Below, one piece after another: positions 59,014 through 64,000 of a stretch of DNA of 64,000 nt. Source of the stretch: an uncultured Oscillibacter sp. GTDB taxonomy: Bacteria > Bacillota > Clostridia > Oscillospirales > Oscillospiraceae. The notes beneath the pieces were generated by a model, which did no database searches, was not told the DNA's origin, and was given only the letters and a program-made list of their open reading frames with translations. Each line of letters starts with the position of its first letter. Positions within the stretch are counted from its first letter, which is position 1. Position numbers and translations under genes: made by a program. The stretch covers positions 1-64,000 of the forward strand of contig CAJTMG010000019.1 in NCBI GenBank assembly GCA_910577405.1, in the 5' to 3' direction.

Positions 59014-59592
59014 TTATAGGAGAGCACGCAGACGCCTTGAGTTTTGCGGATGCCGCAGGGTCCAGAGGGCGGCGTTCACGGCTTTTGTGTCTGCATCGAC
59101 ATCCAGCCAGAATCGGCGATAAAGCGCGGCCTGCTGGTTCTTTGGAAGGGCGGCAAGGTATGGCTCCAAATCACCGAATCGGTCCACTTGCCGGAATGGT
59201 TCTTCTGCCTGTGGGTCCTCTATCAAATCACCCAGGGTCAGGTCTTCCGGCGCGTCTGGGGAAGCAGGGATATCCAACGACAACGCATACCGCAGAGGGT
59301 CCGCCCGCTGACGTTCTGTCCGGCCTGTAGCTGTGCTAAGTTCATTCTGCACAATCCGGATAAAGATGGTTGAAAACTTGAAGCCAGCGTTCAGGTCAAA
59401 ACGCTGCACGGCTTTTAGCAACCCCAAAAAAGCAATCTGATTCAGGTCTTCCGGTTTCAGTCCAGCCAGACGTGCGGAGGCAGTCCAGCACTGTATGAAT
59501 TTCCAGGCCAACCGCCGGGACTGCCTCCATAACTCCAAAAGTGCGGTTTCATCGCCGGTCCGGGCCAGTCCTGCAAGTTCCTCGTTGGTCAT
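59014..59592 (-). CDS. Phage-type RNA polymerase sigma factor (sigma-70 region 2)
   Basis: 192 residues: a sigma region 2 stretch (LKPEDLNQIAFLGLLKAVQRFDLNAGFKFSTIFIRIVQNEL in parts) that would bind the -10 element and core polymerase, an acidic linker (EDLTLGDLIEDPQAEEPF), and a diverged C-terminal region 4 (YLAALPKNQQAALYRRFWLD). Such small sigma factors are common at the ends of clostridial prophages and may drive late genes. The ATG at 59592 follows AGGCAGG. It is the leftmost gene of the prophage segment. Confidence 0.8.
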   Translation of the reverse strand: MTNEELAGLARTGDETALLELWRQSRRLAWKFIQCWTASARLAGLKPEDLNQIAFLGLLKAVQRFDLNAGFKFSTIFIRIVQNELSTATGRTERQRADPLRYALSLDIPASPDAPEDLTLGDLIEDPQAEEPFRQVDRFGDLEPYLAALPKNQQAALYRRFWLDVDADTKAVNAALWTLRHPQNSRRLRALL

Positions 59593-59626
59593 AATTCCTG
59601 CCTCACAATTCTTTGCAAAGATGGTT

Positions 59627-59947
59627 TTATGCGTAGCCTGTAGAAACAATAGGTGTCCCTGCGGCGCTTGCGGTCTTAATCAAGTCGGACAGCATAGCTT
59701 TTGCCAGTACGGTTCCATCCGGAAGCATCACAGGTATAGTAAGCGAAATGGGACCGTTTGTTCCCATTCCTCCGCCAGAAACACTGTTGACGATAGCAGA
59801 AGAAGACATTCCTATTCCGGAAGATGTAAAGTCAATGTTTGCTGTTCCAAAGTCCATTTTTCTTTTTACACCGTCTACAATGGAACCAACATCCCGCATA
59901 AGACTTGCACTGCCATCTTCCAGTCCAAGCCCTCCACCCTCCATCAC
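59627..59947 (-). CDS. C-terminal fragment of a phage tail tape-measure protein
   Basis: 106 residues whose end (LTIPVMLPDGTVLAKAMLSDLIKTASAAGTPIV) matches the conserved C-terminus of siphovirus tape-measure proteins. A Gly/Ser-rich stretch (SAIVNSVSGGGMGTNGP) precedes it. Full tape-measure proteins are many hundreds of residues long, so the bulk is deleted. It is preceded by a good ribosome-binding region, so the fragment may still be translated. It marks loss of the tail module. Confidence 0.7.
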   Translation of the reverse strand: MMEGGGLGLEDGSASLMRDVGSIVDGVKRKMDFGTANIDFTSSGIGMSSSAIVNSVSGGGMGTNGPISLTIPVMLPDGTVLAKAMLSDLIKTASAAGTPIVSTGYA

Positions 59948-60048
59948 ATAGCGGAATACTTGCCTGGACCATTTAGTACAGCTTTTCCGCAGGCGCCTAT
60001 AAGGAATCGCTCTGTGCTCTTATGAGAAAAGAAGTTCTTTACAAGCAT
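59944..60048 (-). CDS. Very small prophage ORF (34 residues)
   Basis: GGAGGTG lies a few bases before an ATG at 60048. The 34 codons read through FFSHKSTERFLIGACGKAV to YSAM and stop, overlapping the start of the tape-measure fragment. Spacing and coupling support translation, but no family was recognised. It could be the truncated front of a deleted gene. Confidence 0.4.
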   Translation of the reverse strand: MLVKNFFSHKSTERFLIGACGKAVLNGPGKYSAM

Positions 60049-60062
60049 TCTACACACCTCCA

Positions 60063-60725
60063 CTAAAAGCTCTTGATAATGGGGGTTGTAAGCTCATCCC
60101 AATAATCAATCATGCTGGTATTGCTCACAACCGTTCGGAATGTCTCAACCAACGCATCAAATGCGCCCAGTTTGTCACCCACAGTACCAGCGGAGCTATC
60201 GCCCTGGAGCGCAATGGCCCTCAATTCCATAACCCGCTGATCTGACGGGCCATACCGGTTTTCCATATCCTCGGCGGCGGCAGCGGCATACCGGCCAATT
60301 ATCCGCGCCATTGTGTCGTTTCCGTCATTCATAGCGCCGTTCATCAGCCGCACATATTCATCACTCCGCAGTATGCCGCATTTGAGTAATTCCAGAGTAC
60401 GGGCATCGATAGCGGACGGGTCAGCGCTGTATTCATCTCCCAACGCCGCAGACAGTTCCCGCCGAATCGCTGACAGATTACCGAGAGTGGCGGCGGGAAG
60501 TTCTCGGCAGCACTTTTCATAGGCAGCTTTGGCTTCTGCATAGTCCGCCTCTGCCCTGGCCGCTCTTGCCATTACTTCTACGTCCACCATGCCGGTACGG
60601 GGAGCGCGGTTTTCCTTCCGGCGCTGCTCTGCCGCCCTCAAATCTGCATCAGCCTTTTGAATTTTGGCAAGCGCGTCCCTGGCAATCGCCTCAGCCCTTA
60701 CTATGTAATTTTTTGATTTGCTCAT
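60063..60725 (-). CDS. Prophage protein with N-terminal coiled coil, unknown function
   Basis: 220 residues. The N-terminal half is a highly charged Ala-rich helix (AIARDALAKIQKADADLRAA, RAARAEADYAEAKAAYEKC) predicted as coiled coil. The C-terminal half is helical (TMARIIGRYAAAAAEDMENR) and ends DELTTPIIKSF. It resembles phage structural-accessory or scaffolding-type proteins in composition, but no family was recognised. AAAGGAG precedes the ATG at 60725. Confidence 0.6.
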   Translation of the reverse strand: MSKSKNYIVRAEAIARDALAKIQKADADLRAAEQRRKENRAPRTGMVDVEVMARAARAEADYAEAKAAYEKCCRELPAATLGNLSAIRRELSAALGDEYSADPSAIDARTLELLKCGILRSDEYVRLMNGAMNDGNDTMARIIGRYAAAAAEDMENRYGPSDQRVMELRAIALQGDSSAGTVGDKLGAFDALVETFRTVVSNTSMIDYWDELTTPIIKSF

Positions 60726-60741
60726 TATGAAAATCTCCTTT

Positions 60742-61116
60742 TTATTCGGCCCGTAATGCGCAGTCATAAACGCAGATGGTGTGTTTATAGGGACATTTTC
60801 TTCCCGCTGCCGGATGGGGGCAATTCATTGCACAGCCTGCCGCAGTATACCAGGCGCAATCGTCCTTTATGCAGTTTGCCCGCATCCCGGTCTTAAAAGG
60901 GCAACTCTTGGCGGGCGGTTCTTCAACAGGAGACCGGCCGGGCTTTTCTTTTCGGGCGTTCATTTCAGCAAGCTGACACCGGGTGAGAGTTCCGTTGGCG
61001 GTGGTGATGGTTGGCTCATACTCAATACAACGCCCATCGAAACGGAAACGCTTCCCGTCGCTGTCAACTTCCCATTCTCCGGGCGGCGTTGGTTCGCGGT
61101 CTTTATCAATAATCAT
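60742..61116 (-). CDS. Cys-rich prophage protein
   Basis: 124 residues. The N-terminal part is acidic (DREPTPPGEWEVDSDGKRFRF). The C-terminal half carries about ten cysteines and several histidines (CPFKTGMRANCIKDDC, CAMNCPHPAAGRKCPYKHTIC) suited to zinc or metal binding. It begins at the stop of the upstream zinc-ribbon gene, so the two are coupled. No family was recognised. Confidence 0.6.
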   Translation of the reverse strand: MIIDKDREPTPPGEWEVDSDGKRFRFDGRCIEYEPTITTANGTLTRCQLAEMNARKEKPGRSPVEEPPAKSCPFKTGMRANCIKDDCAWYTAAGCAMNCPHPAAGRKCPYKHTICVYDCALRAE

Positions 61117-61394
61117 TATGCTTTCATCCTTTCTCCAACGGTCTGTTGTTTTAACTCACAGGACAGTGATTCTTTCCGATGCTCCATAAGTACGTCAAGC
61201 CCTTCCCTATTGATTGCCACAGTACACGGCCAGCAGCATACACGGCGCGAAAACTCAAATCCCGGCATGGTTACAAGCTCGTCAAGGTCTACCTGATGTT
61301 CTTCGCCGCATATAGGGCAAATGCTGAACACATTCTCGTCTGTCAGGGGAATAACTGTAAATTTCCCATCTCCAGCCGGTAACTTCAAATACAA
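61116..61394 (-). CDS. Small zinc-ribbon prophage protein
   Basis: 92 residues with SICPICGEEHQVDL and later RRVCCWPCTVA, two Cys pairs forming a probable zinc ribbon. The start is TTG at 61394, eight bases after AAAGGAGG, giving LYLKLPAGDGKFTVI. Function unknown; it lies between the terminase gene and the Cys-rich gene. Confidence 0.6.
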   Translation of the reverse strand: MYLKLPAGDGKFTVIPLTDENVFSICPICGEEHQVDLDELVTMPGFEFSRRVCCWPCTVAINREGLDVLMEHRKESLSCELKQQTVGERMKA

Positions 61395-61410
61395 GACGTT
61401 TCCTCCTTTC

Positions 61411-62785
61411 TCACGCCGACACGCCGCGCCGGTAAATCAGCCGGTCAAGAGCATAAGCGGCGGCATCAATCGTATGGTTATCTTTATCGGGCAGACGGGA
61501 CAGAATGTTCCCGTCCTTGTCCGTGTCGTAGGAATAGGCCACAAATTCCCGGTATGCGTTTGGTGTCCTGGCCGGGTCTATCACGATTTTGCGGTGTTGC
61601 AGCCATTTCACGCGATATGAAACGCATCCCGGCTCCTTGTGGCACGGAATGGCTTTGATACCGTTGTCCCGCAGGTCTGCAATGGATTTCGGTTCCGCAC
61701 AATCGCAGGTAACAACGGTTTTCTCCGGTCCAGCGTATCCATCAAACAAGACTGAAAACTGCCCAGGTCTTCCAGTCTGATGGTATCCCTTTTCCTTGAT
61801 GGTGTCCGCAAGCTGCTTGTTACTCATGCCGAGCTTATAGATTTCATCCAGGAAATAGATGGTGTCTTTCTTGCGGTCATATGACAATCGAATGAAGCAG
61901 GCCGGGTCAACTGCAAAGCCAAAATCAAGCCCCTGATAGATGTAGCCCATTTGGTTGATTTCCGCGCTGGTAATTTCTCTGACTTCCAAGCTCTGAAAAA
62001 CCTCGCCGCCGGTTCCGGTGGGTTCGCCCATGTATTCATGAAGGTAAGCTGTGGGGTTAATCGTCCGAAGACGTTCCGCTTCACGAAGAAACGATTCTCC
62101 CAGCCATTCCGGAGGAACCTGCGTGTAGTTGGTCAGGAGCGTGACAGCCTGCTCGTCCGGTTCTGATATGAACGCATTTGCCCAGTTGATGCGGCTGATT
62201 GGCGGGTTGAAAGAGCGAAACACGGTAAAACTGTCCCCGCCGCGCTGTATCGACTGCATCACATTCCGCAGGAAATTTGGGCCGGCCAATTCTGAAAATT
62301 CCTCAAACCAACAGAAACGGAAATTCCCCTTTTGCGGTTTGATTGATTTGAGCTTTGCCGGGTTGTCCAATCCCCTGAAATAGATTTTGGCTCCTGTGGG
62401 CAGATAGGTGAACTGCATGGGGCTGATGGTCCCGCGCCAAAGATGGGAAACGCCCAGAGCAGCAATTGCCCATGCTATTTGTGAGTACACAGAATCCCGT
62501 AATGTGACGCCGACAGCCCGGAACACAATCGCGCTGCTGTTCCCGGTTTTGTCGGCCATTATCCCGTTGACGATTTCCAGACTGACAAAAGACGATTTAC
62601 CAGAACCTCTTCCGCCTGGTAAATTGTAAGTGCTGTGGGCCTGTGCTTCTATGTCCTCATGGAGTGGGATGTATACCGGCGCAATATGTTTTTTTTATGT
62701 CCAGAGTATCCAGAACGGCCAGAGCATCCCGTTTGCGTTTCTGTCCGGCTTCCAGATGCAGAATCCGACGCTGCAAATCATTCAT
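61411..62785 (-). pseudogene. Phage terminase large subunit (PBSX/Terminase_3 type), frameshifted in an A8 tract
   Basis: The DNA-packaging motor ATPase/nuclease. From ATG 62785 (overlapping the small-subunit gene by 8 bp, GGAGAAG upstream) the frame reads MNDLQRRILHLEAGQKRKRD and on to LDIKK, then is lost at T8 (62689-62696, A8 on the coding strand). In the next frame follow HIAPVYIPLHEDIEAQ, Walker A PGGRGSGKSS, Walker B FCWFEEF and nuclease acidic residues in QGLDFGFAVDP, LFDGYAGPE and HTIDAAAYALD. With seven A instead of eight the gene would encode 457 residues, a normal length. Inactive as written unless slippage occurs. Confidence 0.85.
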
Positions 62786-63137
62786 TCAGCGACTTCTCCA
62801 ATACTCCCAGCCGGGTCAGGATGTCGGTTTGTTCTGTCAGCTTCAGCGAATTTCGGATAATTGCGTCAGCGGCGTTCAGGCGGGTTTGCGGCGCGGCATC
62901 AGTATCCCGGCATATTTCGCCCATGACTTCAATCGCTTCCGCAAGATGGCTCTGTAATGCTGCTGTGTTGCGTTCCAGCAGTTCCCGGCGGGCCGTATCA
63001 TATTTGGCTTTGAAATCCGGATTACGCAATCTTACATAAATTTGTGTTTCCGATATCCCACAAGCCGCAGATGCCGCCCGTACAGTCGGATTTGCAAGCA
63101 GCGCCGAAAGAATTATTTCATCTTTGGTCTTTTTCAT
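62778..63137 (-). CDS. Phage terminase small subunit
   Basis: 119 residues. The N-terminal helix-turn-helix (LANPTVRAASAACGISETQIYVRLRNPDF) is typical of terminase small subunits that recognise the packaging site. It continues with a helical oligomerisation part (RRELLERNTAALQSHLAEAI) and the C-terminal TRLGVLEKSLNE. It sits directly before the large subunit. AAAGGGGG precedes the ATG at 63137. Confidence 0.8.
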   Translation of the reverse strand: MKKTKDEIILSALLANPTVRAASAACGISETQIYVRLRNPDFKAKYDTARRELLERNTAALQSHLAEAIEVMGEICRDTDAAPQTRLNAADAIIRNSLKLTEQTDILTRLGVLEKSLNE

Positions 63138-63297
63138 GGGACCTGACCCCCTTTCTGTGCAGGGTTTTCGGCGGTTCTCTTGCGGTCTGGCTGTTATCTT
63201 CCGCAACAGGAATCCCAGCAGGCCGCAGAATCGTCAGGTATGGCATGGATTTTTCCAGCCGCTTTCGCATATTATCAATGTACCGGCTGTCACTCAC
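63118..63297 (-). CDS. Small prophage ORF upstream of the terminase small subunit
   Basis: A GTG at 63297 behind GGGAG opens 59 codons reading SDSRYIDNMRKRLEKSMPYL, then TILRPAGIPVAEDNSQTARE, overlapping the small-subunit start by 20 bp. The N-terminal helix looks natural; the C-terminal part less so. Possibly a short regulatory or packaging-associated protein; uncertain. Confidence 0.4.
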   Translation of the reverse strand: MSDSRYIDNMRKRLEKSMPYLTILRPAGIPVAEDNSQTAREPPKTLHRKGVRSHEKDQR

Positions 63298-63408
63298 AAC
63301 AAGCTCCCTTCGCCCAAGAAATAACGGGCTAAATATGTGTTTTTTGAATAATATAATTGTACCACAAATTTTGTATTACGTCAACTACATATAAGGTGAA
63401 ATATTAAA

Positions 63409-63444
63409 CAAAAACCGCTCTATCATCACAGTAGAGCGGTTTTT
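63409..63444 (-). terminator. Perfect hairpin upstream of the terminase module
   Basis: AAAACCGCTCTA (63411-63422) pairs over 12 bp with TAGAGCGGTTTT (63432-63443). A/T flanks on both sides allow termination in either direction. The surrounding 200 bp is markedly AT-rich and otherwise empty. Confidence 0.85.
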
Positions 63445-63491
63445 ATAGAGCTGAAAAGTAACCTTATTTATTGCGTTATGTAACCTATATA

Positions 63492-63686
63492 TTATTTGCT
63501 GGGAAGCTCAATTGCGCCCATCGTGAGGCCCCACAGATAATCGCTCCAACACTGGGTGCAATCGTTGATAATACCGTCCTCTTCCTTCGCACACAGGTAA
63601 TGCTTACGGTCCGGAGGGCACTGGTTGTTCAGAATCATGAATGCGCACTGATGGAACGCAGCTTCTTTCATCGTCATGCCCGTCAT
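63492..63686 (-). CDS. Small Cys-containing prophage protein
   Basis: 64 residues with CPPDRKHYLC and CTQCWSDYLWG, possibly a metal-binding knuckle, ending MGAIELPSK. Its start overlaps the stop of the upstream gene (ATGA), so they are coupled. No family was recognised. Confidence 0.55.
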   Translation of the reverse strand: MTGMTMKEAAFHQCAFMILNNQCPPDRKHYLCAKEEDGIINDCTQCWSDYLWGLTMGAIELPSK

Positions 63687-63904
63687 ACCTTCTGCGCCTC
63701 CTTTTTAATCAGACGTGCGGCAAGTACCAGCTCAAAAACGCCCTCCTTCACGGCGCGGACGCTATCAACAACGTATTCGCCCCACACTTCAACTTCAATG
63801 CTGTTGGTGAAGTCAAAGCTAACAAGCGTGCCGTTCCAGCTCATATCTACACGAGTTGCGTTTCCAAGCATCGGAATCATTTCTTTTACAGTTACTTCTG
63901 CCAT
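63683..63904 (-). CDS. Small prophage protein, predicted beta-rich
   Basis: 73 residues (AEVTVKEMIPMLGNATRVDM, then SFDFTNSIEVEVWGEYVVDS), alternating hydrophobic and polar residues as in a small beta domain. AAGGAGG precedes the ATG. The remaining 96 bp to the window end show no start, so the prophage probably continues. Function unknown. Confidence 0.55.
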   Translation of the reverse strand: MAEVTVKEMIPMLGNATRVDMSWNGTLVSFDFTNSIEVEVWGEYVVDSVRAVKEGVFELVLAARLIKKEAQKV

Positions 63905-64000
63905 AATTTCCTCCTTGATTTTCGTTTGGTTTTCAGGTATGATAGGAGGGAACAGGGGTCAATCTGTTCCATCCTCGCCGCCGTTGGTACTCGCAATACC

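Overview
The window is a chromosomal segment of a GC-rich, spore-forming Firmicute. The gene content (SpoIIE, a Spo0A-type effector, YycI/WalJ, a T-box leader, the rimP-nusA-infB-rbfA operon, PTS_EIIC_2 and GntR/YtrA-type ABC modules) and the strong G/C third-position codon bias suggest class Clostridia, most likely Oscillospiraceae (Oscillibacter/Flavonifractor-like). The species assignment is inference. Most intergenic regions carry near-consensus sigma-A promoters (TTGACA-17-TATAAT type) and strong hairpin terminators.

Layout. 1-5.4 kb: a 53-bp tandem array, then minus-strand housekeeping genes (AI-2E-family exporter, gamma-carbonic anhydrase-like protein, M29 aminopeptidase, YihY membrane protein, ArsC-like protein) and a plus-strand sirtuin. 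5.5-7.6 kb: a lone citrate synthase and three leucine tRNAs, two of them identical. 7.8-17.3 kb: the translation operon rimP-nusA-rnpM-ylxQ-infB-(orf)-rbfA-nrnA-truB-orf-ribF, with unusual low-complexity tails on NusA, YlxQ and IF-2. A 59-bp tandem array directly behind ribF looks derived from the ribF 3' end. 17.6-20.1 kb: spoIIE and a small membrane protein on the minus strand. 20.3-24.9 kb: a solitary PTS EIIC-like transporter, then an autoregulated GntR-ABC exporter operon whose permease is split by a frameshift. 24.9-31 kb: amidase, small proteins, an aminotransferase, rpsO and pnp.

31.2-35.3 kb: a Trp-specific T-box leader (specifier TGG) in front of a trpX-FAH-trpY-trpZ operon, a tryptophan-type ABC importer with a fumarylacetoacetate-hydrolase-family enzyme placed inside it. 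35.4-44 kb (minus): phosphohexomutase, rlmH, walJ, murA, yycI and metG, a cell-envelope block resembling the distal half of a WalRK locus without WalRK. 44.2-55.3 kb: a sugar/polyol region with a decayed dehydrogenase fragment, an orphan Spo0A effector-domain protein, a three-gene sensor (sugar-binding lipoprotein, YesM-like kinase, YesN-like regulator), an SSS sodium symporter, an AraC regulator, an IolE-like isomerase and a Gfo/Idh/MocA dehydrogenase. 55.4-58 kb: DUF3810 membrane protein, lipoprotein and a class-I glutamine amidotransferase-like hydrolase.

58.0-58.9 kb: a 23-bp repeat array and a five-tRNA operon (Gly, Arg, His, Gln, Lys). 59-64 kb (minus): a prophage remnant starting just after tRNA-Lys, with a sigma factor, the C-terminal end of a tape-measure protein, small Cys-rich proteins, a terminase large subunit frameshifted in a homopolymer, a terminase small subunit and further small genes running off the right edge. 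Portal, capsid and tail structural genes are absent from the window.
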